A DNA stretch of 64,000 nucleotides from Saposhnikovia divaricata (Eukaryota > Streptophyta > Magnoliopsida > Apiales > Apiaceae): contig CM071597.1 in NCBI GenBank assembly GCA_036435485.1, positions 178,046,147 through 178,110,146 of the forward strand. Reading direction: 5' to 3'. Position numbers and translations under genes: made by a program. Positions 11,908 to 24,293 of the stretch are shown here, one piece after another. Under the pieces are notes generated by a model. That model worked only from the letters and a program-made list of their open reading frames with translations. It was not told the DNA's origin and did not search any database. How positions within the stretch are numbered: position 1 is the stretch's first letter; every line of letters starts with the position of its first letter.

Positions 11908-12165
11908 TTAACAATGGTTGGTGGTGTTGGATGAGGATGCCTTAGAGGAAAGCCATATTAATGTTTCTTGAAGAGCAGCATCGATGTCGATCACTCTTGC
12001 AGGCTTTTCTCTCTCGATTTCTTGAAGACTGGCATCCATCTGCAGCCACAGAGTTTCAAGCTGCCTTTCCCAGTCAAAGGCATCAAACTCTTCACAAGTA
12101 TAACTGAAGATATCTCTATTCTCTACGAGATGGAGATTCTTTTCCTTGATGGTAAGTTTTGACAT
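11908..12165 (-). CDS. Small antisense gene inside element B, unknown function
   Basis: 85 codons on the strand opposite to B, with ATG in a good plant context (AACAATGTC). The leader reads like a plant 5' UTR (CCCTTCACACAACACACCG), and a TATA-like CTATTTAAC lies roughly 90 bases upstream on that strand (about 12252-12260). The product is soluble, acidic and helical-looking, with Trp/Leu-rich segments (ERQLETLWLQMDASLQEIE) and no recognised domain. It is divergent from ORF3, so the DNA between them (about 12170-12500) could act as a two-way promoter. Antisense ORFs are known in some plant LTR elements such as Grande. It could also be a captured host gene piece. No counterpart was found in A or C. 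Confidence 0.5.
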   Translation of the reverse strand: MSKLTIKEKNLHLVENRDIFSYTCEEFDAFDWERQLETLWLQMDASLQEIEREKPARVIDIDAALQETLIWLSSKASSSNTTNHC

Positions 12166-12660
12166 TGTTTAACGGTGTGTTGTGTGAAGGGTTTTTGATT
12201 TTCAGGAGAGAATGAAAGATTAAAGGGAAAGTGAACAAGTCTCTAGGCGTTAAATAGAGATGGGTAAGTAACGAAGTACTAAAACGCTTCGTATTCTGGT
12301 TTTTATTGGTTCCAGGTATTTTAAGAGAGTGTTATTTGATTTTTTTTAAAAAAATCAAATATTTTATTGTTATATTCACAAATACACTTCTTAAAATTAC
12401 GAGCGCGTGTATTTCACTCACCCATTATTGTGTCCCACTCACACATTAATCTAGGAACAGTTGAGTGTTTGAATACATAAACGATTGAGTTTTAATTTTT
12501 AATTACAACTCTAATTACTTTTGTGTACAAACGATTGTGTTTTACTTTCACCCACTCACTTTTACATCTCACAGTTCTCTCAGTTTTCACTTGCGCATTT
12601 TCGCAAACACCTTTCCTACATACACTTTTCTTTGTGATTTCTTGCCCATTTCTTGATTCA

Positions 12661-15600
12661 ATGGCTTCTAAACCATTCATTATTCTTGGTCTACGTTTTG
12701 TCCCTAACAATTATGCAGCCCCACTCAATCATGAACGTGTTCCAGAAGCGTTTCATCTTATGCAGAATTTCTTGAGAGACTCAGAGATTGGACAAGCTCT
12801 GGTTGAACCTAGTACTCTCTCTGCATCTCAAATTGCCACTTTTTGGCAAAACTCAGTCTATGTGGATGGAGGAGAGAATGGGACTCCAAACATCATCTTC
12901 ACTCATGAAGAACAAGAGTTTGTGATTACTCCACAAACTGTCAGAGAAACGATGGGGTTTGATACACACACCTCTTATGCTTATGTTGGTGAACCTCGAT
13001 TGAGACAGATGCTACAGGAGATAGGCTACATGGAATCTCTTGACAAGCTTGGCAGTGTAAAGAGGCCTAATCTCAGGAAGGAATGGAATTTTTTCTTCGA
13101 TTGCATTACAAGGACATTCCAGAAGAAGGTCACTAACTGGGATGCTATTCCAATGGACAGTCTACAAATCGGGTATTCTCTACTTTATGGCAGCAATTTT
13201 GATTTTGGTAGATATGTTCTAATGAATTTAGGTGATAAACTGTCAGAGTCTACTACAGTTTATTTTGCTCGATTTTGTCAAATGCTATTCACTGCTTGTG
13301 TATCTGGTTTAGAGATTGCTGAAACTGATGAAATTCAGCCTTTTAGAGTCAACAAGAGAATATTCTCTGATATGACTAATAAGGATGCTGGTAAAGAAAA
13401 CCTACCTGCTTTTGTTCTGCCACTTGCTTTGCAGAATTTTCTCAACCAACCTCAAGACCAACCACAACCTGAACCACTAAACACTGATCATACTCAAACC
13501 CTAAACACTGAACCACCTACATCACCTACCCACACTGTACCTACTCAACAACCTGCATCCACTCACAACACTCCATCACCAATCACAAACACTGCTCCAA
13601 CCCAAAATCCTCAATCTCCAATCACAAAACAATCTTCCCACACTCAACCTGAACCATCACAATCTCAACCACAACCACAGCCTAAAGCTAAAAGAGGCAG
13701 AGTAAAGCAATCAGCAGCAACTACGGAGAAACATGCAAGATCTAAGAAGTCAGTAGAGACACACATCAAAGCAAAACAGACATCTCCTGGAGCTGTTTAT
13801 ACTAGAAGGAAGATACAAAGAGCAAAAAGACCTAAATCACCCTCTGTGGTGGCAGAATCTAGTAAAGAGGATTCAGATGAAGTGCCTCTAGCTAAGAGAA
13901 GAAAATTAGTAATCTCTGATTCTGATGATGAACATGTTGAAGCTCCAGAGGTGATTTCACAGCAAACACCTACTGTTGAGACTGAAAAAGATAAAATGCC
14001 TGCAGAGGTTGAAATGCCTGCAGAGGACAAAATGCCTGCAGAAGAGGATACTAGAGATGGCTTTTCTCCAATGGATGATATTCTTGATTCATTCATGCCA
14101 TTCTCTGATCCTATCTCATCTATTTTTGCTCAATCTGAAGCAACTGGTGCAGCTGAGCAACCTACAGTTGTCCTTTCTGAAACTGTAGCATCACATACAG
14201 AGTTACTCTCAGATGCTCACCAGACTGTTGAAGGAGGTGATGAGGTTGATCAAGCAACCAAGGCTACTTCTCAGTCTATGCCTGTTGATGACAAAAATGT
14301 AAACTCTGTTGCTGAGCCTGAGCAACCTGGAGAAAATCTTGACAAGGCTGGAGAAATTGCAGAAACTGTGGCTGACAATGCTCAGCACAGTGTTTTACTT
14401 GAAGATGAACATGCTAACGCTGCAAGTGTTGAACTTGAGGGTGAAAGCAGTGCAAACTCTGATTCTTTTCTGAGTGCACCAGTGCAAACAGACAATAAAC
14501 ATACTTCTTTTGCTCAACCTTGTAAGTCTCATGAAATTGAAAGAGCAAAACTTGCAAAATTTGCTGCTGACTGGTACAAAGAGGATTGCATTTTTCCAAA
14601 AGGGAGAGCAGCTAATTTTGTTAAGCAGACTGCCAATACTATCTCCAATCCAGAGATTCTTTCTTGCTTAAAAGTAACTGTAGTTCAAGTCAAGACTCTG
14701 GATGGTAGATTTGATGAAACTACGAAGGCAATCACTGATTTGAGGAGTGAGTTCTTATCTAGAGAAATGAAAATGGAAAGAGAGTCTAAACTCATGAATA
14801 CAAAATTTTCTAAAGCTCAAGACAATCTCTTTGCCAGGCTGGGTAAAGTTGAAGAAAATTAGTCTGCCTTGTCTGTTAAAATAGATTCCATTGCAAACTC
14901 TTTGGAGTTGCTAACCTCCATCCTGATTCCTGATGATGTCAAAAAGGGGGAGAAAGTTGCAAAAACTGCTTGCAAACAACTTCAATCCTTTAAGAGGAAG
15001 GATGATGTTGCAGATGGAGGCGGATCTGATAGAGCCAAAAGAACAATTACAAGGTCTAAAGTAAACTCTGTTGCTAAAGCAAACACTGTAAACTCTGCTA
15101 GAGTAAACTCTGCTGAAGGTCCACAGAATGATACAGAGTTAGCTGCAAACATGTTTCTTGAAGAACATGGAAATGATGTCACTCTAGAAGATGTAAAGGC
15201 TGAAGAGCTAAGGCTTAAAGCTGAACATGAGAAAAAGCTTAAATCTGGAAAATTCAAGAAGAAAGATGAAAAGGCATCAAGACCTGTTGTTAAAGGCATT
15301 AAGATTAATGAAAATGTCAATGCTGATCAGAGGTTGTCTCATTCAAGAAAACCAACAGCAGATGAGGCTAGATTGAAGCTTAAGGAAAAAGTTGTTGAAG
15401 TTGATAAGAGTTCAAAGAAGTTAAAGCAAGTTACAACCTCTGTTTCTACACATGTTGTACAAACTACTCTTCCAATTCATGGTTTTGTGAGACCTACTAT
15501 TCCTGATAATACTGAGAAAGTTCAAGGAGGTGATATTTTACAAAGCAGAGCAATGATTGCTAAGCAACCTCATGATTTGGCTGGTTTAGGTTCACACAGA

Positions 15601-16221
15601 GAAAGAACTTTGAATATTACTCCTAGAGATCATTCATCACTGGCTGCTCCAGGCAAGGGTGTCCTTCAAGTTAATTTGAAGATTCATCAAAGAAGTCTAA
15701 ACAAAGACTTTCTGCTGTATTTCATGGAGGATGGGACTCTTTACAAAGTTGGAGAACATGATATTCATTTGAAAATGTATGAAGAACTGCAGTATGTCTT
15801 ACATATTTTCAAAGTGAATAACAGTCGTACTTGCCGAGCTGCAGAAGTGCTTAGATACCAGATGGAAAGATCAAAGATGATTTGTGGAATTAAAGACAAG
15901 TCTGAATATGTATCAAAGTACTTAGATTACAAAGGAAGAATGGTTGAAATGAAGAGAAACAGTGCTAAGTTGAGAACTGATTTGGGTATCACTGTGCTTG
16001 AATTCAATTCAGAATCAGAAAAGTCATACTTTATCAGACTTGGAAATGAAATGAAGAAGAACAGCATCTATGATTTGAGATCAGCTATTTATCAGACAGA
16101 TGGTACAGATTCTAAGCTTCGAGAGATCAAGCTAGAGATGAAAAGAGCACTTGAAGTTGCAGAAGAGAGATTGCTAACAGAGTATTTGAGGACAGCATGG
16201 GATGTTGAAAGGATTAAGTAA
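12661..16221 (+). pseudogene. Element B ORF3: large nuclear-looking protein of unknown function, one nonsense codon
   Basis: 1,187 codons in one frame with a single TAG at 14860-14862. I start at 12661 (MASKPF) because the related protein in element C begins at the same point; the 46 codons upstream are open but CT-rich leader. Residues 1-240 are a globular domain shared with C (PEAFHLMQNF, KEWNFFFDCI, STTVYFARFCQMLF). A Pro/Gln/Thr-rich stretch follows, then several Lys/Arg clusters usable for nuclear import (KAKRGRVK, TRRKIQRAKRPK) and repeats of KMPAE. The C-terminal third is charged and helical. There is no membrane segment, so an envelope role is unlikely despite the Sirevirus env position. 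Five AAACTCTG motifs lie in it. Confidence 0.75.
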
Positions 16222-16365
16222 TTTATGCTCTATAAGTTTTTCATATTTTCTGTAATTTTGTTAAGTATCAGTTTAAACTCTGTTTAGTTGTTAGACAATG
16301 TATATGATTTTTTGTTTTTGATATCATCAATTATCTGTTAACTTGTGCATTTTTGCTAATGAACA

Positions 16366-16378
16366 AGTTGGGGGAGAT
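16366..16378 (+). promoter_or_regulatory. Element B polypurine tract
   Basis: AAGTTGGGGGAGA ends directly at the 3' LTR and primes plus-strand DNA synthesis. Confidence 0.9.
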
Positions 16379-16897
16379 TGTTAGATATAATTGATGTAAT
16401 GTTTCAGTGTTTAAGTGTAACAGTGATATATCAGAGTTTAACTGGAAGGAAGTCAGAGTTTAGTAAAGTCTGACTGACGGAAGCTGGACAGAGTTTAGTA
16501 AAGTCTGTTTGGAAGCAGCACGTACAGAGTCAACAGAAGATATTAGAGATCAATTGAAGATTGATATGGAAACGTGATCTTTGGAGACTGGATAGCTATC
16601 AAAGAGATCGAGTTGACTTAGGAGACGTGTGACAATCTGTAATTGATATCATTGTATAGCTGATTATTAGGAATATCAATTAGCGATTGTATAGCAGCTG
16701 TATATTTTATAAATACAGTTAGGTTAACCCTAGAAGGGTATCGTGCATCGAACTATCTTTATTGTAACCTAGTAGCTCTTTGTGATAGTTTACATCACGA
16801 AGAGGGTTTTTAATATCAGAAGATTTAAAGTGCATAATCATCTTACTTGTTAAACTCTCATACGAATTTGATTATTAATTATGTATTCGGCCTAACA
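16379..16897 (+). repeat. Element B 3' LTR
   Basis: 519 bp, starts TGTTAGATATAATTG and ends GGCCTAACA. Carries three CAGAGTTT motifs. It differs from the 5' LTR by about six substitutions and one base of length. Confidence 0.95.
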
Positions 16898-16902
16898 TTT
16901 TA

Positions 16903-17658
16903 TTCTTCTTTTTTGAAGCTGTTCAGAATTAATCATCACCAAGACAATCGACAAGACAATCTGAGATTGTCTTGCATTACTGACTTCATCTTCAAGACAA
17001 TCTGATTGTCTTGCTAGTTCATTTTTTCAGTTTTAAATTAAACTGATTAAAAAAAATAATCATTTTAATTTAAACTTACTTAAATAATAATTATTCAGAT
17101 TTAATTAATTTAATAATTAATTTATATAATGAATTAATTCTTGATGAATTAATTTATTAATTAAATTGACTACTTGATTTAAATTAATTAAAGAAGAATA
17201 ATTATATATCCTTGAATTGTCTTAATTCTTTTCTGAATCACTGAAAGTAATAAAGGAATACCACTGAATATTTTGTTGACGTTCCATGCACGGTCTGGTT
17301 CATGAACGACTAACTTCAATGACTGTCCTTTAATTTTCACATTAAAAATGTGATTCATTTTTCTTCTCATCTCTTTCTCCTTCTTGTACTCCACTGTATT
17401 CTGTCTAAACCTGTCACTCTAGAAATCTCTGTCTTAGAAATAAATCCACTTCTTTGATGCTATACTGAGGCTTGATCAGCAATCTGAGCTTCTTCCAGTG
17501 TAAAACATCAAAACTATAGATTGACTTTAGGGTTTTTCTTCTGATAGATAGTACCTCCTGAGATTCCTGTGACAGTTAAAGTTATTTACTTATTACAATC
17601 TAAGCTTAAGTTGAGTTGAGTCCTCGAACTACAAATAGGCTGTGTCATATGTCTTTCA
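16903..17658 (-). repeat. Element A downstream LTR, proximal part
   Basis: Continues the LTR broken at 4217; together they give 1510 bp against 1502 bp for the other copy. Holds five exact AAGACAATC/GATTGTCTT motifs at about 16930-17015 and ends ...GTCTTTCA at 17658. Confidence 0.92.
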
Positions 17659-17671
17659 ATCTCCCCCTATT
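17659..17671 (-). promoter_or_regulatory. Element A polypurine tract
   Basis: On the minus strand AATAGGGGGAGAT abuts the LTR start, the expected primer for plus-strand synthesis. Confidence 0.85.
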
Positions 17672-17915
17672 TGTTTGTTAGAAAATAACAAGCAAATACC
17701 TAGAGGATTACTCAACTAACTCAACTTAAATTAGTAAAAGATAAAACTTTAAATACAAAGTAAATAAAAGAAAGGTTCTGGTTTATATTTAACATTGTCC
17801 ATATTCAAACATAAAAGATAAATACAAGATAGATGATCCTCTAGACTGATCATATAATACAATTTTCTATCTTGTCCTATCTAAGCCCTAAAGATATCAC
17901 ATGTAGAGCTGATCT

Positions 17916-20047
17916 TCATTTAGAAGTATCTTCCTCCCTTATCTCTCCAGGTTCAACTTCATCTTCTTGTTCTAGAAATCTTCTGATATTCTCTGTGTCA
18001 AATCGTTCTTGATCATCCAAGGTTTTGATCAAATCTTTGTCAAGTACATGTTCATAATCTGACACAAGGCCTTTAGGTTTCTTAGGCAAAAGTCCAAGGT
18101 TGCCCCATAGCCGATTCCGAAGCATGTAATATTTCTTTTCAAATCCAGTTAAAGCATATGATCGATTAATGTCAGCAACAAAGATATTTTCTTTATCTTC
18201 GAATCCTGTAGTCCTCAGCATATGTTCTAACCAGACCAGATGAGATGCAGTATATAATTTCATCGACTTAGAATCAAGGAAGCAAGAATGTTGTGTATTA
18301 CCCTTGAGAAACTTAACATGATGTGGAGTTTGAATAACTTGTGGACTATTCCTTTGAGCAAACTCCAAAAGTCTTTCATGAAGTAAAATATTCAGTTCAG
18401 AAAACCTTTTTACCTTTAGGGACATAATCCACAGTTCAATCAAGCTTCTCTATTGAAAGATTTGAAGTGACACATAGAGAGAACCCATTGTACGAGAGTC
18501 AATCTGAATTATCAGTTGATCTGCACATCTGTCAAACCCAGCTACTATCCTCGAGATTTCCAGCATCAATGCATCCATATATTGCACGTAATTTGGATTG
18601 GTCTCTTGAAACTGTTGAAGTAGTTGGAGAAAACGTTCATCATCATTAGCAGTGTTTTGAATAGAATCAAAAATTTCTCTTGCTCTCTCCCACTTTGGAC
18701 CATCTTCAACTGAATATCTCTTTTCCTTTCTTGTACACTGATTGCATGTAGCTTTTGTTTCTCTGCATCTTCATCTTGCTTCAGCTTCAATCTTTTATCC
18801 ACTACCTGTCTGGTCTTCTCAAGCTTATCTTGTCTCATCTGACGATCAGCTCTCTCCTCTTGAAGTTCCTTCTCAAATTCAGGATCATCTTGCTAGTTTG
18901 AAAGATCTTCTTCAATATCATTTAATTGCTGTACCTCAAAATTACTATTCTTGAGATCGAAATCAAAATCTGTTACATCCTGATCATGAGCAGCTTTTTC
19001 TTTTCCCTTTGTAGACTTCTCCTTATGCCTCCCTTGACCTCCAGACTTACTTCCTCCTGCTCCTCCAGACTTTTCTCCTTCTCCAAACTTCTCCCCCTTA
19101 GTTGAGGAATCCTCTACAGACTTTCTTTGACTGTCAAGCTCTCTATTTTCATCATTATCCCCTTCATTATCACCATCATAGTCTTGAAAATATGCTCTTT
19201 GTTCTGGTGTGATATGATGAGTAGGTTTAACAATGTTGTATAGATGATCAAGTCCTTCAAACATGTAATCATACTTTTCTTCAAGCTTCGCAAAGGTTGT
19301 TGAATATGATTGAGCAGTTACATGCATTTCCACTTGAAGTTCATCCACCCTATTAGAGAGTCTGTCAATAGCATTTAGAATATCTGTTCTTTCTGTAGAT
19401 GCCTGAGAGTTGGATTGTATCAATGTATTGATTGCTGGAGTGAGTGTAGTCTTTATGTTCTGAACATCGTCACGAATAATCATGAGCTGATTGTTGACAG
19501 AGGTGGAAGAAGAAGACCGTTCATCCACTTGTGCTTTGAAAAATTGTTTTTCAGCCTCAGTTTCCATCAATTTCTTTTGCAGATCTTTTATTTGAGCCAT
19601 AAGAGACAAAGTGTTTGTGTCAGTGTGTGCGCTCACCTGATGTTCACTCAAGGATATGTCACTCTCCTTTCGTGCATGTGTTTCACTCATATTTAAGGTG
19701 GTCCTCACATCACTCAACACTAGCTCCTTTCCTTGAGCTGTACCTGCAAAAGAAATCACCCTAGCCTCTTCTGGAGAGGTCAGTGGTGGTGCAATGGGAG
19801 TTCGCAATTCCCAATCCTCAGTCATCTCTATTAATTCATTTGGATTTGATAACTGAATTTCTTCAGTGATAGGATGACCAAGTTGCCCTTCACTTTCTCC
19901 AGATAAATCTGCGAGTGAAGAATCCCTTGAGGGAGCCAGGAATGTTCCTCCTGGGAGGGGAGATGATGACTCTATTACAACTGGCAGAGAGTCAAGATTT
20001 CCCTCTGAAGCCTGTGAAGGCTCTTCTACCGTAACAATGGTAGGCAC
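17916..20047 (-). pseudogene. Element A ORF3: coiled-coil, low-complexity protein, broken
   Basis: Minus-strand frame from 20047 (MPTIVTVEEP) is open to a TAG at 18893, continues in frame to about 18700, shifts frame, meets another stop near 18447 and ends at 17916; about 710 codons in all. The first 110 residues are acidic Ser/Pro-rich. A coiled coil spans about 150-290 (MAQIKDLQKKLMETEAEKQF and following). A Gly/Lys/Glu low-complexity tract (GEGEKSGGAGGSKSGGQGR) follows, then a second coiled coil (KLEKTRQVVDKRLKLKQDED). The end is a compact domain (LVWLEHMLRTTGF, YYMLRNRLWGNLG) and an acidic tail. It has the same position as ORF3 of B and C but lacks their shared N-terminal domain. No membrane segment. 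Function unknown. Confidence 0.7.
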
Positions 20048-20218
20048 AGTAACAAACCTTAATGAAACTCGTTGATATTAGGTTCAATAGATAGGAAATT
20101 GAACGATCTACTTAAATCCAGTCTCAGATTTCAGTTTTGTTGAAGAAAATCGAACAGAGTTTCAGTGCAAAGGTCGTGTGTATTGTATGTATATATGTAA
20201 TGGTGCTCTGTGTCAATA

Positions 20219-20221
<3 letters not shown>

Positions 20222-20289
<68 letters not shown>
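20222..20289. repeat. (GA)n microsatellite
   Basis: About 34 uninterrupted GA units, read as (CT)n in the sense of element A, in the presumed leader of its ORF3. Such tracts are common in plant 5' leaders. It is probably polymorphic. Confidence 0.97.
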
Positions 20290-20293
<4 letters not shown>

Positions 20294-20296
20294 TGA

Positions 20297-20545
20297 TTGT
20301 CTTGATGTTTTTTTTAAGTACAGAATAACACTATAAGACAATCGGTTGATTGTCTTGCCGATTGTCTTAGTAGTTCAAAACTATCAAGACAATCGTTTGT
20401 CTTGAACTAATATTAACAATACAAAACAGAACAAAAATAAAAATGAAAAACATTTAATTATTTTACAAAATAACCTGCCAAGACAATCTGTGGATTGTCT
20501 TGGCGATTGTCTTGATACTATAAAGACAAACAAGACAATCTATTA
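20297..20545 (-). repeat. Element A internal cluster of AAGACAATC motifs in inverted pairs
   Basis: Nine exact copies of AAGACAATC or its complement in about 250 bp, several as facing pairs (for example CAAGACAATC then GATTGTCTTG near 20480-20500) able to fold into hairpins. The same motif fills both LTRs of A. No gene from 20546 to 21019, which is simply AT-rich. Confidence 0.9.
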
Positions 20546-21019
20546 ATCTGCTAATTTTATACTAATAAAATACAAATTAATGTGCAGAATTAATCCAATT
20601 AAAATACACTCTTATTTATTATTAAAATTATTATAAATAAATATTTAGCAAACACATGGATTAAATTTTTTACGACAACAAATATAAATAACAAAAGGAC
20701 AAACACTACAAAACATTTAATAAAATATTAAATATATTTACAAGAACATTTATAACAAATTAATGAATCTAAATATTTTCTAATAAATAACTTTCTAATT
20801 GAAAATTATTTAAAGAGAGAATATGATTCATTAAAATATCACAAATATTCTAAAACACAAGAAGTAATAAAGAAGTTATTATTAACATGTTGACAAAAAT
20901 TTTTAGCAATCACAAGCAATAAAAAGTTGATAAAATAATTATGCAAGTGATTAAAATTTAAAAATAATAACAAAATCACTTGCAAATTATTAAAGAATAA
21001 ACCTCAGATATTAACCAGC

Positions 21020-24000
21020 TTAATTACTAGGACTGTTCAACATACCCAATTCACCAACAATTTTGGTGAATGTGGATTCGTCAAGAGACTTAGTAAAAAT
21101 ATCTGCTGTTTGTTCTTCTGTGGGTACAAATAACAATTCCACAGTACCATTCATGACATGCTCTCTTATAAAATGATACCTGATGTCTATGTGCTTGGTC
21201 CTTGAATGCTGCACAAGATTGTTGGAGATTGCTATGGCACTTGTATTATCACACAAAATTGGAATTTTTGTTAATACAAAACCATAGTCTTTCAGCTGAT
21301 TCCTAATCCACAAGATTTGTGCACAACAGCTTCCAGCAGCTATGTATTCAGCTTCAGCTGTTGAGTTGGAAACTGTTTGTTGTTTCTTGCTGTACCAGGA
21401 AACTAGCCTGCCGCCTAGGAATTGACAACTCCCAGAGGTGCTTTTTCTATCTACAACACTTCCTGCATAATCTGAATCTGTGTATCCAACAAGATTAAAA
21501 CCAGATTCTTTAGGGTACCAGATACCTAGATTAGGTGTACCATTAAGATATCTTAAGATTCGTTTTACAGCAATGAGATGAACATCTCTAGGATCCGCTT
21601 GGAACCTTGCACACAAGCATGTAGCATACATAATATCTGGTCTACTTGCAGTAAGGTAAAGTAATGAGCCTATCATACCTCTGTAACTTGTGACATCTAC
21701 CTTGGCAGAATTTTCACAAGCTCCAAACTTGACAGCTGTAGATGATGGTGTCTTCGCTGAAGATGAGTCCTCCATTTGATATTTCTTGAGGAGCTCTTTG
21801 ATATACTTGGATTGACAGATAAATATTCCATCTGTCCTTTGACTTATTTTCAATCCAAGAAAGAATTTTAGTTCTCCCATCATGCTCATTTCAAATTTAC
21901 CCTGCATTAACTTAGCAAATTTCTTGCACAAAAGATCATTAGTAGACCCAAATATTATATCGTCCACATAGACTTGGACTAGTATTGTATCATTTTTATG
22001 TTTCTTAGTGAAGAGAGTTTTGTATATGACACCACTAACAAAGCCATTTTCAAGTAAAAATTCAGAAAGGGTGTCATACCAATTTCTTGGTGCTTGCTTG
22101 AGGCCATAGATAGCCTTGAAAAAGAAGTAGACATAGTTCAAAAGATCTGGATCTTCAAAGCCAGGGGGCTGTTCTACATAGACCTCTTCATCCAGCTTAC
22201 CATTTAGAAAAGCACTCTTTACATCCATTTGATAAACATTAAAGTTTGAGAATGCTGCGAATGCCAAGAATATTCTAATGGCCTCGAGTCTTGCCACTGG
22301 AGCATAGGTTTCATCATAGTCAATGCCTTCAGCTTGTGAATAACCCTTTGCTACCAATCTTGCTTTATTTCTTGTGACTGTGCCATCTTCATCAAGTTTG
22401 TTTCTAAATACCCATATAGTGCCAACCACTGTTCTATTTGAAGGTCTGGGTACCAGCTTCCATACTTCTTGTTGTTTGAATTGATTGAGTTCATCTTGCA
22501 TAGAAATCACCCAATCAGGATCAGAAAGAGCTTCTTCAGTTTTCTTAGGTTCCATTTCAGATAAAAACCCTGAATAATTGCATTGATTCTGATAAGCTCT
22601 TCTAGTCTTTACTCCAACATCTGGATCACCAATAAATAACTCAAAAGGATGAGTTCTATTCCAAACAGTTTGTCTGGGTAGATTAATTCTTGATGATTCC
22701 CCTTGATTTGAATTGTGTTGTTGAGTATGACTTGTTGATCCTTCACTAACTCCCCCTGAGTTGTTGCTAGGATGATTAGATGAGTGTTCAGAAGTATGAG
22801 TGGTGTTTTCAATATTATCATTATTATCACCACCATTAGTCTGATTGAACTCATCATTGACATTGTTGTCATTAGCATCAGCAAAAACATCAGGTGGACT
22901 ATCATCATCTGAATCTAGATCTTTCATATCTTCAAAAGATAGCTTTTCAGATGAATCTTCAGTTTGGAAACTAGGGAGTTTAGTGTCATCAAATGTTACA
23001 TTGACACTTTCCATCATCTTCTGATGTTCAATCAAATACACCTTATAAGCTCTTCTTTCATAACCAACAAAAATTGCTTCATGTGCTTTGGCTTCAAATT
23101 TTCCACCTTGATCGTCTCCTTCTTTAAGTACAAAGCATTTTGCTCCAAATACATGAAAGTATTTGAGTGTTGGTTTCTTTTCATTCATGGCTTCATAGGG
23201 TGTTTTCATCAAGTCTTTGTTGATAAGAGTTCGATTCTGAGTATAGCAAGCAGTGTTGACAGCTTCAGCCCAAAAATATAATGGAAGCCTTGATTCACTT
23301 AAAAAAGTACGTGCAGCTTCAATCAAGGTTTCTTTCAACTACCCCATTTTGCTGAGGAGTTCTTGGAGCTGAGTATTGTCTGGTTATACCTTTTTCAGTA
23401 CAAAAGTCATTCAGAACTGCATTCTTGAATTCAGTTCCATTGTCTGACCTTATAGCTCTCACTGGATACTTGGAATCCAACTCAATTAACTTGATGTGAT
23501 CAATCACCAGTTGTGGAGTCTCATCTTTAGAATTCAGGAACAAAACCCATGTGTACTTTGAAAAATCATCAACAATCACAAGAGCATATCTTTTCTTTGA
23601 CATGGACATCACATTCACTGGACCAAATAGATCCATGTGAAGTAACTGTAAAGGATCAGTTATTGAAGATATATCAGTGCTCCTGTGAGTTGCCCTTTTT
23701 AGTTTTCCTTTTTGATAGGCATCACATAGTCATTCCTGTGTGAATTCCATAGGGGGTAAACCTCTCACCATTTCCCTCTTAACCAAATAATTCATTGTTT
23801 TGAAATTCAGGTGAGAAAGTTTCTTGTGCCATAGCCAGCTTTCATCTGTGGATGCTTTAGAATAGAAGCAATTGATTTCTTGAGTGCTTCTAGTGTTCAT
23901 GTTGGCTACATACAAGTTTCCTTTTCTGACTCCCGTCAGAGATGGTTGTTCACTTCTTTTGTGTGAAATCAGACAATTCTTTTTGTTAAAGTAGACTTCA

Positions 24001-24293
24001 AATCCCTTGTCACAGAATTGACTGATGCTGAGCAAATTATGCTCAAGTCCTTTTACAAAGGACACTTCTTCAATTATAACATTTCCAGCTTCAAGTCTGC
24101 CATATCCATCAGTTCTACCTTTGCTGTTATCTCCAAAGGTAACTACTGGGCCGGCCTTCTCCACCACATTTGTCAGCAGGGTTCTGTCTCCAGTCATATG
24201 CCTTGAACATCCACTGTCCAAGATCCAGGTTACTCGTTTAACCTGTTCAATACCCTGCAATGACAAATGGATTAAACCTTCTTCGGGACCCAA
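21020..24293 (-). pseudogene. Element A Pol (protease-integrase-RT-RNase H), two lesions
   Basis: Protease LDSGCSRHMTG and the pre-integrase region (WHKKLSHLNF) lie at 24293-23733. A TGA at 23732-23730 replaces a probable Gly codon, and the next motif reads CDAY where the zinc ligand Cys is expected. Integrase runs 23729-23320 (MDLFGPVN, SDNGTEFKN, QQNGVVER). A deletion of about 8 nt just after VVER (near 23325) shifts the frame. From 23338 to 21020 there are 772 open codons: integrase C-terminus, RT with YVDDIIFGS, and RNase H with STAEAEYIAAGS. RT and RNase H look enzymatically complete, but the polyprotein is broken in integrase. The start overlaps the gag end in the -1 frame. Confidence 0.92.

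Larger units (their letters stand above)
4218..16897 (+). mobile_element. Element B: near-intact Sirevirus-like Ty1/copia retrotransposon
   Basis: 12.7-kb element with LTRs at 4218-4735 and 16379-16897, TSD TTTTA, a Met-tRNA primer site, PPT, gag (4797-7031), pol (7042-10371), an antisense small gene (11908-12165) and a very long ORF3 (12661-16221). By eye the LTRs differ by about six substitutions and one indel over 518 bp, so the insertion is recent compared with its surroundings. The only coding lesions seen are one TAA in pol (8659) and one TAG in ORF3 (14860). The 8-mer AAACTCTG (or its complement) occurs 26 times. Placed in the Sirevirus lineage by layout, gag type and RT sequence. Confidence 0.95.

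Noticed and set aside
12523..12660. Hydrophobic N-terminal extension of B ORF3 resembling a signal peptide
   Set aside because: The stretch is CT-rich leader DNA read through. The homologous protein of element C starts at the position equal to 12661 and has no such extension.
17188..17394. 68-codon minus-strand frame duplicated at 27840-28046
   Set aside because: Lies in the two LTRs of A, so duplication is expected. It could be a short leader ORF but nothing supports translation.
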